Shown: piece by piece, positions 1-8,993 of the stretch
Position numbering within the stretch: the first letter of the stretch is position 1
Layout: each line of letters starts with the position of its first letter
NCBI GenBank assembly: GCA_002369515.1
Contig: DFFM01000035.1
Location: 1-43,379, forward strand
DNA length: 43,379 nt
Reading direction: 5' to 3'
Source of the DNA: Prevotella sp. UBA3776
GTDB taxonomy: Bacteria; Bacteroidota; Bacteroidia; Bacteroidales; Bacteroidaceae
Position numbers and translations under genes: made by a program
Notes under the pieces: model-generated
What the model was told of the DNA's origin: nothing
The model's input: only the letters and a program-made list of their open reading frames with translations
Database searches by the model: none

Positions 1-471
<471 letters not shown>

Positions 472-772
472 ATATTCTTGTATCTTTGACTACCCGTATG
501 CACCTAGGTGCAAGGGGAACGTCTTTGTCTGCTCAGGACGATTATCCTATCATCATTGTTCCGAATGACAATCTCTTTGTTAGAGAATCACCATACGGCG
601 TAATTGACGGTTAGTATTTTCTACCCAAGCCACCAGTAATTAAAGATTAATCATTATGACTAAAAATCAAGACTGGTTGCTTGCTTCTTGTACTACTACT
701 TCTCTGTCTATTTAAATCTTTCAAAGAACTCTTTTTCTTCGCTCGCGCCCCGTTTGGAGGCGAAAGCGGATG
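472..772 (-). other. rRNA operon leader (transcribed spacer before 16S)
   Basis: About 295 bases separate the mature 16S 5' end from the -7 element of the upstream promoter. No open reading frame of note is present. The stretch should be the processed leader of the rRNA precursor; I could not place boxA or RNase III stems with confidence. The plus-strand side from 805 to 957, between this promoter and the cyclophilin gene end, holds nothing I recognise. Confidence 0.6.
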
Positions 773-804
773 CAAAGGTAAGGCAAAAATAAATACGCAC
801 CAAA
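773..804 (-). promoter_or_regulatory. rRNA operon promoter, Bacteroidetes type
   Basis: On the minus strand TTTG (complement of 801-804) is followed by 20 bases and TACCTTTG (complement of 773-780). This is an exact fit to the Bacteroidetes primary sigma factor consensus TTTG-N19/20-TAnnTTTG. The upstream flank is A/T-rich, as expected for a strong rRNA promoter. The predicted transcription start is near 766. Confidence 0.8.
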
Positions 805-957
805 TATTTTCGCGATTATTTTCAAAAAACAGGCAAAATTTTCGTTTTTCTTGACGAAATTGCGAAATTTTGTCTGTTTTTTCGGTTGCTTTTCCAATTT
901 TTCGAGCTCAGAATGGATTATTCCATACTGTTTCGCCGCAAGTATTGAAAAAGGAAA

Positions 958-1644
958 TCATTCAATGATGCTTGCTTTTTTGATGCGGACGTCAACAAGC
1001 GGCCTGTTGTTAGCATCAGTTTCCATCCACTGAATGCGATCTACCACTTCGAGCCCTTCCACCACCTGTCCGAAGACAGTGTATTGCCCATCAAGATGAG
1101 GAGTTCCTCCATAGCGCTGATAGGCCTGTCGCAGTTCGGGTGTCAGTTTGACCTGTCCATTGGTAGCATTGTCGAGTCTGTCCTGAACCTGGTCGAGCAT
1201 CATGTCGCTGAGACGACGCCCCCACACGATGTAGAACTGATGTTGAGAAGACTTCCGCTCGGGATTGACATCGTCGCCTTCGCGTGCAGCGGCCAAACTT
1301 CCACGTTTATGGAATATTTCCGGAAACCGTATTTCAGCAGGAATCTTTTCCCCCTCCTTGGATGCTCCCAAGAGCTGACCAGGGAGCGCATGGCGGCTCA
1401 CGGTATCGCCGGTTTGCACCATGAAGTTGGAAATGACACGATGGAAGAGCACACCATCATAGATGCCCTCGCGTACGTTTTTCAAGAAATTGTCGCGATG
1501 GAGAGGTGTCTCGTTGTACAATTCAATGCGGATGTTCCCGCTATCAGTTTCGAGGAGCACCTGCCGCCGAGGAACAAGTTCTTCCTGAGAAAACGCAGGA
1601 AGAGACAAGATGAGAAGGGAAAAAACAACAAGAAACTGTTTCAT
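958..1644 (-). CDS. Periplasmic peptidyl-prolyl cis-trans isomerase, cyclophilin type
   Basis: The 228-residue protein starts with a signal peptide (about residues 1-20, ending LPAFSQ), so it should work in the periplasm or as an envelope foldase. The cyclophilin core is clear: FHRV at 67-70 holds the catalytic Arg69, FMVQTGD follows at 74-80, and a QYTVFGQV segment lies near residue 190. An inserted segment of about 40 residues (roughly 140-180) sits in the middle of the fold, common in Bacteroidetes members. It lies 73 bases behind cydB on the same strand. No promoter was seen in the gap, so it may be read through from the oxidase operon. Assignment to the family is firm; the substrate is unknown. 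Confidence 0.93.
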   Translation of the reverse strand: MKQFLVVFSLLILSLPAFSQEELVPRRQVLLETDSGNIRIELYNETPLHRDNFLKNVREGIYDGVLFHRVISNFMVQTGDTVSRHALPGQLLGASKEGEKIPAEIRFPEIFHKRGSLAAAREGDDVNPERKSSQHQFYIVWGRRLSDMMLDQVQDRLDNATNGQVKLTPELRQAYQRYGGTPHLDGQYTVFGQVVEGLEVVDRIQWMETDANNRPLVDVRIKKASIIE

Positions 1645-1717
1645 AAGCTGAGCTTTAATAATGAAAGTTCATTGCAGACGGATGGAATGCATAGTCACGG
1701 CTGAGGACACAGCAGTG

Positions 1718-2860
1718 TCAATAGGCATCGCCATGGGCAATTTCGTCTTTGGTGATTTTCTTTTTGTCGATGCTGTGCCACGCGTAAATGATATACCCCA
1801 GTACGAAAGGAATGAGCAGGCTGACAATGGCCATGGTGCGCAGTGTAAACTCGCTGCTGCACGAATTGGCGAGTGTGAGGCTGCTCTGCAAATCTGCGTT
1901 CGAAGGATAATAGGCGGTATTGTTCCATCCGGCGCAAAGCAACAAGGCCAGAACGGCGAGCACCGTGCCTATACCGGCAGGCCAGATGCCATTGACATAG
2001 GTTTTGCTGCCGATGGTGCGGAACACGCCATAGAGAACCAGCATTACACCTATTAATAATATAATAAGCACAATGGGCATGGCCAACAAATTGTGAAGAT
2101 ATTTGTAAGGTTCCATGACGATGAGCCCCGTGGCTGCATCCACGGCAAAACCATCTTTGAGCAACAAATGCACCAGATAAGCCACAAAAAGGATGAGGAA
2201 CGGAATGGCCGCACCGATGATGCGCACCGAACCACGAGAACGGATGTCCTCGTCAGCTACATTGTTCATCACATAGAGTATGCCCAATGTGCGCGACAAG
2301 AAAAACACGGCCAAACCAAACACAAGCACCCAAGGATTGAGCAACGCGTCCAGTCCGTGAGAGGCGTTGGCCCAACGGCTGATGATGGGTGCGCCCAGGT
2401 CGGTAAGGTTGGCCTTCTCGATGACAAAGTTTGACCCTTCGAAGAAAGTGGCCACCGCGCCGCCCAGGAGCAGCGGTCCGACAATGCCATTGAGAATGAG
2501 GAACCACTGAAACGTTCGCGGCCCCAAAAGATTTCCCAATTTGTTCTGGAACTCATAGCTGACGGCCTGAAGCACGAACGTGAAAAGAATGATCATCCAA
2601 AGCCAGTAAGCCCCTCCGAAGCTGGTGCTGTAGAACAGTGGGAACGAAGCAAAGAACGCCCCGCCAAAAGTGACCAACGTAGTGAACGTAAACTCCCACT
2701 TGCGTCCCGTAGAATTGACCACAAGCCGCTTGCCCTCGTCGGTCCATCCGAGCGAGCGCAGACACGAGTTGGCTCCCTGGACGAACATCAGGAACACCAA
2801 CAGGGCTCCCAGCAAGGACACCAGGAACCACCAGTATTGTTGCAGAAATTGATAAGTCAT
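1718..2860 (-). CDS. cydB: Cytochrome bd quinol oxidase subunit II
   Basis: This 380-residue polytopic inner-membrane protein follows cydA by 88 bases on the same strand, the usual order. Its start (MTYQFLQQYWWFLVSLLGALLVF) and multiple hydrophobic helices fit CydB of the usual size. With CydA it forms the bd oxidase that takes electrons from quinol to oxygen at low oxygen tension. In anaerobic Bacteroidales this allows growth at nanomolar oxygen and removes oxygen. No truncation or frameshift is seen. Confidence 0.95.
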   Translation of the reverse strand: MTYQFLQQYWWFLVSLLGALLVFLMFVQGANSCLRSLGWTDEGKRLVVNSTGRKWEFTFTTLVTFGGAFFASFPLFYSTSFGGAYWLWMIILFTFVLQAVSYEFQNKLGNLLGPRTFQWFLILNGIVGPLLLGGAVATFFEGSNFVIEKANLTDLGAPIISRWANASHGLDALLNPWVLVFGLAVFFLSRTLGILYVMNNVADEDIRSRGSVRIIGAAIPFLILFVAYLVHLLLKDGFAVDAATGLIVMEPYKYLHNLLAMPIVLIILLIGVMLVLYGVFRTIGSKTYVNGIWPAGIGTVLAVLALLLCAGWNNTAYYPSNADLQSSLTLANSCSSEFTLRTMAIVSLLIPFVLGYIIYAWHSIDKKKITKDEIAHGDAY

Positions 2861-2948
2861 AGCGATATCTGAAAGTTAACTATTTGTTAATACCCTGTTT
2901 TGAAAAATCACTTTTTCCCAAAGGAAAGACAATGCCTCAGCGCGTCTC

Positions 2949-4517
2949 TCAACCATTCGCAGTTGCGTGCTCGGGGCCTTTCTTGATTTGCCTGAAGAGG
3001 ATGCTGATTTCCACAGCCAGCATGGTGGTGAACAGTGCCAGGAAGATGAAGAACGTAAGCGCCACCGACCCAGCTCCGACCGCCGACACCGAAGCACTGA
3101 CAGGCAACATGTCCTGAATGGTCCACGGCTGCCGTCCGAACTCCGCCACCAGCCATCCACTTTCGCTGGCGACATAGGCCAGCGGGATGAGCGCGATGGC
3201 GGCAATGTGCAACCAGCGATACTTGGTAATATCCTTTTTCCACTGCAAGAACAACACCAGAGCGAAGAACACTATGAACAGGCACCCCAGCCCCACCATC
3301 AGACGGAACGCCCAGAAGTTAACAGGCACATAAGGCACCAGCTCGGCCTTGTCCTTGATGTATCCGTAGCCGAAATACTTGAAGTTGTCTGCCAATATGC
3401 CAGCCTGCACCTTTGCCTCTTCGTCCCTGCCCTCAGCTTTAGCCTTGCGATAGTCGGCCAAAGCCTGGATGGCTTTCTTTCCCGAAGCAATCTTTTCGTC
3501 GAACGAAGGCTCCACGGTGCCGTCGGGCCTGGTGAATCCATTCCACAAATCCTTGATGCCCGGCACATATCCGTGGAAATCGCGAGTGGCCAAGAACGAG
3601 AGCATATTGGGCATGGCCAGCCTGAGCGGAGCCTCCTTCTCGTTGAGGAAGTCGGGCTGTTCGAACGGGTTCACCCACGCCACAGCGGTCAGCCCCACGT
3701 CAGTGCCGCCTTCGTAGAGAGCTTCCATGGCCGCCAGTTTCATAGGTTGCTTCTGTGCCACCTGATAGGCGCTTTCGTCGCCTGTGAGGGCCGCCAGCAC
3801 CGAGGCCACGAGTCCTACGACAACACCGATTTTGATGCTTTGCAGCGACATCTCGCGCTCACGCTTCTTGAGCAAATACCAACAGCTGACCCCCACCACG
3901 AAAATGGCTCCAATGATCCAGGCCGAAATGACCGTATGGAGGAACTTCATAACGGCAAAAGGCGACAACGCCACATCCACGAACGAAACCATTTCGTTGC
4001 GCACCGTGTCGGGATTGAACTCACAGCCCACAGGGCATTGCATCCAGGCGTTGGCCACCAATATCCACCATGCAGAAATAGTGGCTCCAAGCCCTGTCAG
4101 CCACGTTGAAGCCAGATGGAAGCCAGGTGACACTTTTTTCCAGCCGAAGAACATCACGGCCACAAAGGTGCTTTCCATGAAGAAAGCCACAATGCCCTCG
4201 ATGGCAAGGGGGGCGCCGAAGATGTCGCCCACAAACCACGAATAGTTCGACCAGTTGGTGCCAAACTCAAATTCAAGAATAATGCCCGTGGCCACACCCA
4301 TGGCAAAGTTGATTCCGAACAAATGCTGCCAGAAACGGGCCGTGTCTTTCCAGAACCGCTTCCGCGTACGATAGTAGCATGTCTCCATGATACCCATAAT
4401 GAGTGCCAACCCCAATGTGAGCGGCACAAAGAGCCAGTGGTAAATGGCCGTGAGGGCGAACTGCGCTCTCGACCAGTCAATTGTTCCGGCATCTACTGCA
4501 AGCAAGAAGTTTGTCAT
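2949..4517 (-). CDS. cydA: Cytochrome bd quinol oxidase subunit I
   Basis: The protein has 522 residues. The haem ligands can be matched to E. coli: His27 (E. coli H19), His194 (H186) and Met407 in FRLMVGLG (M393). Glu107 and Glu115, in AIEGIVAFFMEST, match E99 and E107 of the proton path, and GRQPW lies at 461-465. The spacing from His194 to Met407 shows a long periplasmic quinol-binding loop (Q-loop), as in E. coli. The gene lies between the DUF4492 gene (67 bases upstream) and cydB. All key residues are intact, so the enzyme should be functional. Confidence 0.97.
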   Translation of the reverse strand: MTNFLLAVDAGTIDWSRAQFALTAIYHWLFVPLTLGLALIMGIMETCYYRTRKRFWKDTARFWQHLFGINFAMGVATGIILEFEFGTNWSNYSWFVGDIFGAPLAIEGIVAFFMESTFVAVMFFGWKKVSPGFHLASTWLTGLGATISAWWILVANAWMQCPVGCEFNPDTVRNEMVSFVDVALSPFAVMKFLHTVISAWIIGAIFVVGVSCWYLLKKREREMSLQSIKIGVVVGLVASVLAALTGDESAYQVAQKQPMKLAAMEALYEGGTDVGLTAVAWVNPFEQPDFLNEKEAPLRLAMPNMLSFLATRDFHGYVPGIKDLWNGFTRPDGTVEPSFDEKIASGKKAIQALADYRKAKAEGRDEEAKVQAGILADNFKYFGYGYIKDKAELVPYVPVNFWAFRLMVGLGCLFIVFFALVLFLQWKKDITKYRWLHIAAIALIPLAYVASESGWLVAEFGRQPWTIQDMLPVSASVSAVGAGSVALTFFIFLALFTTMLAVEISILFRQIKKGPEHATANG

Positions 4518-4584
4518 GATATAAAAAGATTTTAAGTCCTATTTTTTCTTATTGCGTATGGATTGTCAAGGGTCAACTCCCATG

Positions 4585-4815
4585 TCATTTTCCGCCCAAA
4601 GCCCTTTCGGTAAACTGCTCGGTGACGTAATCGGCTTCGCCGCCTTTGCCTGCATTTTCCTTCAGGAAATTCGGAAAGAAGAACAGCTTCAAGATGAAGA
4701 ACATGATGAAGAGCTTAATCAGAATGATGGCCCACAGCGTTTTGCCCCAGGTCATGTTGCGGAACCCGTCGGCATACAGGTCGTATGCCCTATACCAAAA
4801 TCCTGTTTTCTTCAT
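4585..4815 (-). CDS. DUF4492 small membrane protein of the cytochrome bd operon
   Basis: The 76-residue protein has one strong transmembrane segment (about residues 26-49, rich in I, L and F), a charged N-terminus with YADGFRNMTWGKTLW, and a soluble C-terminal tail. It matches the DUF4492 family, which in Bacteroidetes usually sits directly in front of cydA. By position it may be a small accessory subunit or assembly factor of the bd oxidase, like CydX in E. coli; that is inference. It is the first gene of the minus-strand operon and has its own promoter just upstream. Confidence 0.82.
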   Translation of the reverse strand: MKKTGFWYRAYDLYADGFRNMTWGKTLWAIILIKLFIMFFILKLFFFPNFLKENAGKGGEADYVTEQFTERALGGK

Positions 4816-4858
4816 AGGCCAAAAGTTATATTTTTGCGTCGGGACCAGTTAATTGCGA

Positions 4859-4890
4859 CAAAAATATAAAAAAAACAGAAAACCTCCAAC
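4859..4890 (-). promoter_or_regulatory. Promoter of the DUF4492-cydA-cydB operon
   Basis: On the minus strand GTTG (4887-4890, one mismatch to TTTG) is followed by 20 bases and TATTTTTG (4859-4866), a full match to TAnnTTTG. The start codon at 4815 is about 40 bases downstream of the -7 element. No FNR-like operator was recognised. Confidence 0.6.
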
Positions 4891-5331
4891 CGATTTCCTG
4901 TTTTTTTTCGTTTTGCCCATCGATATTGTTTACATTATTGTCCACGACCTTATCATCTCCCCCATTATTTCCAGGTCGGCTCTCTGTTCAGGCAATCAGT
5001 TCCAGCGAATGGCAACGGGGACTCAATGGCTGGAAAAACAACTCACGGCGTTAGGCTGAAATTATCTAGAAAATTTGTGCGTAAAGCACGACGTTGTTTT
5101 CGCGGTGTCTTGAGAGGCAAAATTATCTCCCGACGCTGCGTTCAAATTCTCTAGAAAATTTGAGCGCAGCGTCGGGAGATAATTTTATGGTTCGTGGGAC
5201 GGCGAAAATTGTTCACGGCACGAAACAGCTCTTTTCGAAAAAAAAGTGGCAAGATTAGAGGTTAATAATGTTCTATTTTTCCGTAAAATTCTTAAAATTA
5301 AACATATTAAAGTTTTGACTTTCCGAAATCT
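4891..5331. other. Divergent intergenic region with palindromic repeat copy 1
   Basis: This gap separates the leftward cyd operon from the rightward gene at 5415. It contains no credible gene. Its main content is the long palindrome described separately (5119-5186) and a partial related core at about 5058-5077. Because the flanking genes diverge, the palindrome cannot be a terminator for either of them. Confidence 0.7.
5058..5190. repeat. Palindromic repeat element, copy 1 (TCTAGA core)
   Basis: Bases 5119-5152 and 5153-5186 form an inverted repeat with 32 of 34 positions complementary and no spacer. The centre is CTCTAGAAAATT and the outer arm reads ATCTCCCGACGCTGCG. A second, partial core (ATTATCTAGAAAATTT) lies about 80 bases to the left, near 5060-5077. 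Related cores with the same CTCTAGAAAATT motif and ATCTC-CGAC arms occur near 20300 and 39015. Confidence 0.85.
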
Positions 5332-5362
5332 TTTGTCAGTTTCCAAAAAAAGAATACTTTTG
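5332..5362 (+). promoter_or_regulatory. Promoter of the coiled-coil protein gene / exporter region
   Basis: TTTG at 5332-5335, 19 bases, then TACTTTTG at 5355-5362: an exact fit to the Bacteroidetes consensus. The start codon at 5415 is about 45-50 bases after the predicted transcription start. No other promoter was found before the TolC gene at 6391, so this may serve the whole operon to 11491. Confidence 0.8.
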
Positions 5363-5414
5363 CAAAACAGAAAGCACTGATTATTCATTCATTAGCAAAT
5401 CATAAGCATAGAAC

Positions 5415-6284
5415 ATGAAAAAAATACTGATTCCTGCACTGATAGTCACTCTCCTGCTCTGTGCGGTCATCGCTTACCTCACCCTGAACCTGACTGAACA
5501 GAAGAAGGCCAACCAGGAAATGCAAGAACTCGCCGAGCTGGACAAGAAGGAGATGGAGAACGAGTATCAGCAGTTTGCGGCGCAATACAGCGAGATGAAG
5601 ACGCAAATCAACAACGACTCCATTGTGGCCCAGCTGACGCAGGAACAGCTCAAGACCCAAAAGCTGCTGCAGGAGCTGAAAGAGGTGAAGGCGTCAGATG
5701 CGCGCGAAATCACCCGACTGAAGAAGGAACTGGCCACCTGCCGTGCCGTCATCCGCAGCTACGTGCTCGAAATTGATTCGCTGAACCGGCTGAACCAGAA
5801 CCTGGTGGCCGAAAACACCCGCGTGAAGAGCGAGTACGAAGCGGCCTCGCGGCAGATAGAGGGGCTGAATGCCGACAAGGCATCGCTCTCGCAGAAAGTG
5901 GCCATTGCAGCCCAGCTCGATGCCACCGGCATACAGATGCTGGCACTGAAAAAGAACAACAAGAGCACCGACAAGCTGAAAGACTGCAAGACCATACAGG
6001 TGAACTTCAACATTGCCCGCAATCCCACAGCCTCCAACGGAGTACACACGTTCTATGTGCGCATCACCACCCCATCGGGCACGGTGCTCAGCAGCGGCGG
6101 AACCTTCCCCTACGAAAACCGCCAACTGGAATACTCGATGAAGAAATCGGTGGAATATGGTGGCGAGGAAACTGCCGTGACCACTTACTGGAACGTGGGC
6201 GAATTTCTTCAGGGCGGTTCCTACAAGGTGAGTATCTTTGCCGACGGTCACATGATTGGCTCACGCAGCTTCAGCTTCAAGTGA
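5415..6284 (+). CDS. Coiled-coil envelope protein of unknown function
   Basis: The 289-residue protein has an N-terminal hydrophobic anchor or signal segment (about residues 4-25). A long charged coiled coil follows (about 28-175, rich in E, K, Q and L with a heptad pattern), then a C-terminal domain (about 185-289) rich in alternating hydrophobic residues that looks like a beta sandwich (HTFYVRITTPSG, GSYKVSIFADG). The design suggests a membrane-anchored periplasmic spacer or structural protein. It lies upstream of a TolC/HlyD exporter on the same strand, 106 bases away with repeats between. No catalytic motif was seen and I do not recognise a named family. Confidence 0.8.
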   Translation: MKKILIPALIVTLLLCAVIAYLTLNLTEQKKANQEMQELAELDKKEMENEYQQFAAQYSEMKTQINNDSIVAQLTQEQLKTQKLLQELKEVKASDAREITRLKKELATCRAVIRSYVLEIDSLNRLNQNLVAENTRVKSEYEAASRQIEGLNADKASLSQKVAIAAQLDATGIQMLALKKNNKSTDKLKDCKTIQVNFNIARNPTASNGVHTFYVRITTPSGTVLSSGGTFPYENRQLEYSMKKSVEYGGEETAVTTYWNVGEFLQGGSYKVSIFADGHMIGSRSFSFK

Positions 6285-6350
6285 GTTAGGAGCTAAGTGT
6301 TAGGAGTTAGGAGTTAAGAGTTAAGAGTTAAGAGTTAGGAGTTAAGGAAT
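6283..6350 (+). repeat. GAGTTAG/GAGTTAA short tandem repeats after a stop codon
   Basis: About nine imperfect copies of a 7-8 base unit (GAGTTAG, GAGTTAA, GAGCTAA) begin at the TGA stop codon of the preceding gene. The same unit recurs after the genes ending at 10163 and 11491, at the end of mrp (11574), and in shorter form near 26720, 30285 and 41620. Confidence 0.85.
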
Positions 6351-6390
6351 AGGAGTTTCTTGAAACAGAAAGAGTTTATTTGAAATATCA

Positions 6391-7878
6391 ATGAAAAGAC
6401 CTATTATCATTTTATTGTTCGCAGGAGCATTTCTCCCTGTTGGGGCGCAACGGGTGTTGAGCCTTGACAGCTGCCGTGCCATGGCATTGCGCAACAACAA
6501 GCAACTGAGCGTGGCCAAACTCAAACAAGACGTGGCGCTCAACACGCAAAAAGCCGCCAGGACAGCCTATCTGCCCAAGGTGGACGTGGTGGGCGGCTAC
6601 GAATGGACCAGCAAGGAGGTGTCGCTGCTCAAAGACAGCCAGAAAGAGCAATTCAACACCCTTGGCACCACCCTCGGCGCCAAGGCGGGCGAAACCATGC
6701 CGGCGATGATGATGGAAATGATGCAGAAAGGACTGATCACCCCGCAACAGGCGCAGGCATGGGGCGGTTTTCTGGGTGAAAAGATGGGTACGCTGACCAC
6801 TGCCGTGAACGGCATCGGGCAAAGCGTGACCGACGCATTCCGCACCGACACGCGCAACATGTTCGGCGGAGCCGTCATCGTGAAGCAACCCATCTTCATG
6901 GGAGGCGCCATCACTGCCGCCAACCGCATGGCCGACATCAACATGGAGCTGACCGCCCACAGCACCGACGCCATGGAGCAGAACACGCTCTACAGCATCG
7001 ATCAGACCTACTGGACCATCGTTTCGCTCCGTCAGAAGCAGAAACTTGCTCAGAGTTTCCTGGAATTGGTGCAGAAGCTCGACGGCGACGTGAACAAGAT
7101 GATAGCGGAGGGCGTGGCCACCCGTGCAGACGGACTGAAAGTGAGCGTCAAGGTGAACGAGGCCGAGATGGCACTCACCCAGGTGGACAACGGGCTCGCA
7201 CTGGCCAAGATGCTGCTCTGCCAACTGTGCGGCCTGCCTGTTGAGGAGAACATCACCTTGGCCGACGAGCAGACCACCGAACTGCAAGCACGGCCCGCCT
7301 CGGCAGAGTTCAACATCCAGACGGCCTACGACTATCGCCCGGAACTGAAAATGCTGGAGAACGTAGTGGAACTGAGTCAGCAGAAAACAAAACTCACCCG
7401 CGCAGCCTATCTGCCACAGGTGGCGCTCACGGGCGGCTACATGATGATGAACCCCAACCCCTTCAACGGTTTCAAGAAGGAACTCTCGGGCGTGTTCAAC
7501 GTTGGAGTGCTCGTCCGCATACCCGTTTGGAACTGGTTCGAGGGAGCCTACAAAGTGCGCGCCTCGCGCACATCGACCACCATCGCCTCGCTCGAACTGG
7601 CCGAAGCCCGCGAAAAGATTGAGCTGCAAGTGAACCAGAGTGCCTTCAAGGTGAAAGAAGCCAACAAACGGCTGAGCATGGCCCTGAAGAACGTGGAGAA
7701 GGCCGACGAGAACCTCAGATGTGCCAATCTGGGATTCAAGGAGGGCGTAATGCAGAGCACTGAGGTGATGGAGGCGCAAACAGCTTGGCTGCAAGCCAGC
7801 ACCCAACGCATTGACGCCGAAATAGACGTTCGGCTGGCCGAGGTGCAACTGCAGAAGGCACTCGGCACACTGCAATAA
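6391..7878 (+). CDS. TolC-family outer-membrane efflux protein
   Basis: The 495-residue protein has a signal peptide (about 1-19, ending PVGAQ). Two repeated halves of long amphipathic helices follow, typical of OEP/TolC: LDSCRAMALRNNKQ starts the first and LAEVQLQKALGTLQ ends the last. A Met/Gly-rich stretch at roughly 95-150 (MPAMMMEMMQKG) is an insertion in the first half. It should be the outer-membrane channel for the HlyD and ABC-2 permease genes that follow directly. The nearest gene, hlyD-like, is 61 bases downstream. Confidence 0.93.
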   Translation: MKRPIIILLFAGAFLPVGAQRVLSLDSCRAMALRNNKQLSVAKLKQDVALNTQKAARTAYLPKVDVVGGYEWTSKEVSLLKDSQKEQFNTLGTTLGAKAGETMPAMMMEMMQKGLITPQQAQAWGGFLGEKMGTLTTAVNGIGQSVTDAFRTDTRNMFGGAVIVKQPIFMGGAITAANRMADINMELTAHSTDAMEQNTLYSIDQTYWTIVSLRQKQKLAQSFLELVQKLDGDVNKMIAEGVATRADGLKVSVKVNEAEMALTQVDNGLALAKMLLCQLCGLPVEENITLADEQTTELQARPASAEFNIQTAYDYRPELKMLENVVELSQQKTKLTRAAYLPQVALTGGYMMMNPNPFNGFKKELSGVFNVGVLVRIPVWNWFEGAYKVRASRTSTTIASLELAEAREKIELQVNQSAFKVKEANKRLSMALKNVEKADENLRCANLGFKEGVMQSTEVMEAQTAWLQASTQRIDAEIDVRLAEVQLQKALGTLQ

Positions 7879-7939
7879 AAAAGAAACGGAAAGCGAAGGA
7901 AATCAACAAACAACAGCATACCTTATTATATATATAACT

Positions 7940-8926
7940 ATGTCAGCAAAAAATCAGCATAACAACATCATTCTCGCTATCATCGGATTCATCGCCGTGG
8001 TAGCCATCGTAGCCGCCATTGGCTACTTCACACTCGACCGCCAACCCGAAATCATACAGGGCGAAGTGGAAGTAACAGAATACCGCGTGTCGAGCAAGGT
8101 GCCCGGCCGCATTCTCGAAATACGCGTCAAGGAGGGTGACTTCGTACATGCCGGCGACACGCTGGCCATTCTCGACGCCCCCGAAGTGAGGGCCAAGATG
8201 GAGCAGGCGCGCAGTGCGGAAAACGCCGCCTCGGCCATGAGCGACATGGCTCAGAAGGGCGCCCGCCAAGAACAAGTGGCCGGTGCGTTCCAGCTGTGGC
8301 AGCAAACCAAGGCCGGCCTTGAGATAGCCGAGAAAAGCTACCAGCGCGTACAGCGGTTGTTCGACAGCGGCGTGATGAGCCAGCAGAAACGCGACGAGGC
8401 CTACGCCAACTACAAAGCCATGGAGGCCCAGTGCAAGGCCGCCAAGAGCCAGTATGACATGGCCGTCAACGGTGCCCGCAACGAAGAGAAGCGAGCCGCA
8501 CAGGCTCAGGTGGGTCGGGCCCGCGGTGCCGTCAACGAGGTGAAAAGCTACATCCACGAAACGGTGCAGACCGCCCAGATGGATGGCGAAGTGAACGCCA
8601 TCTACCCCAAGGTGGGCGAACTCGTCGGAACCGGCTCGCCCATCATGAGCATCTCGGTGATGAGCGACCTGTGGGGCGTCTTCAACGTGCGCGAAGACCA
8701 GCTGAACGGCCTGAAGGTGGGCACCGAGTTCACCGCTTTCTCGCCAGCCTTCAACAAAGAGCTCAAGATGAAGGTGACATCGCTGAAGGACGAAGGGTCG
8801 TTTGCCGTGTGGAAAGCCACCAAGTCAACCGGCCAGTATGACCTGAAGACCTTCGAAGTGAAGGCTCGCCCCGTCAATGCCTTCGACGGGCTGCGCCCCG
8901 GCATGTCGCTCATCATCAAGAAATAG
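7940..8926 (+). CDS. HlyD/YbhG-family membrane fusion protein
   Basis: The 328-residue protein has one N-terminal transmembrane helix (about 11-31) and then the usual adaptor layout. The first lipoyl half is VSSKVPGRILEIRVKEGD at about 50-70. A helical hairpin (about 85-205) and the second lipoyl half plus beta-barrel (about 210-328) follow. It should bridge the inner-membrane ABC-2 permeases encoded next to the TolC channel encoded before it. Length and order match the YbhG type found with ABC-2 exporters. Confidence 0.92.
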   Translation: MSAKNQHNNIILAIIGFIAVVAIVAAIGYFTLDRQPEIIQGEVEVTEYRVSSKVPGRILEIRVKEGDFVHAGDTLAILDAPEVRAKMEQARSAENAASAMSDMAQKGARQEQVAGAFQLWQQTKAGLEIAEKSYQRVQRLFDSGVMSQQKRDEAYANYKAMEAQCKAAKSQYDMAVNGARNEEKRAAQAQVGRARGAVNEVKSYIHETVQTAQMDGEVNAIYPKVGELVGTGSPIMSISVMSDLWGVFNVREDQLNGLKVGTEFTAFSPAFNKELKMKVTSLKDEGSFAVWKATKSTGQYDLKTFEVKARPVNAFDGLRPGMSLIIKK

Positions 8927-8993
8927 GAAGCTCTGCCGGAAAGCCACCATCAACCCAACAAAAAAGAACAAGAAAAAACAAGAGTAAACCACG

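Noticed and set aside
5119..5186. Rho-independent terminator
   Set aside because: The flanking genes diverge, so no known transcript ends here, and there is no U-tract after the stem.
6412..7875. 487-codon minus-strand frame opposite the first TolC gene
   Set aside because: The plus frame has clear TolC features and a signal peptide. The opposite frame is a by-product of biased codon use (rich in H, L, G, V).
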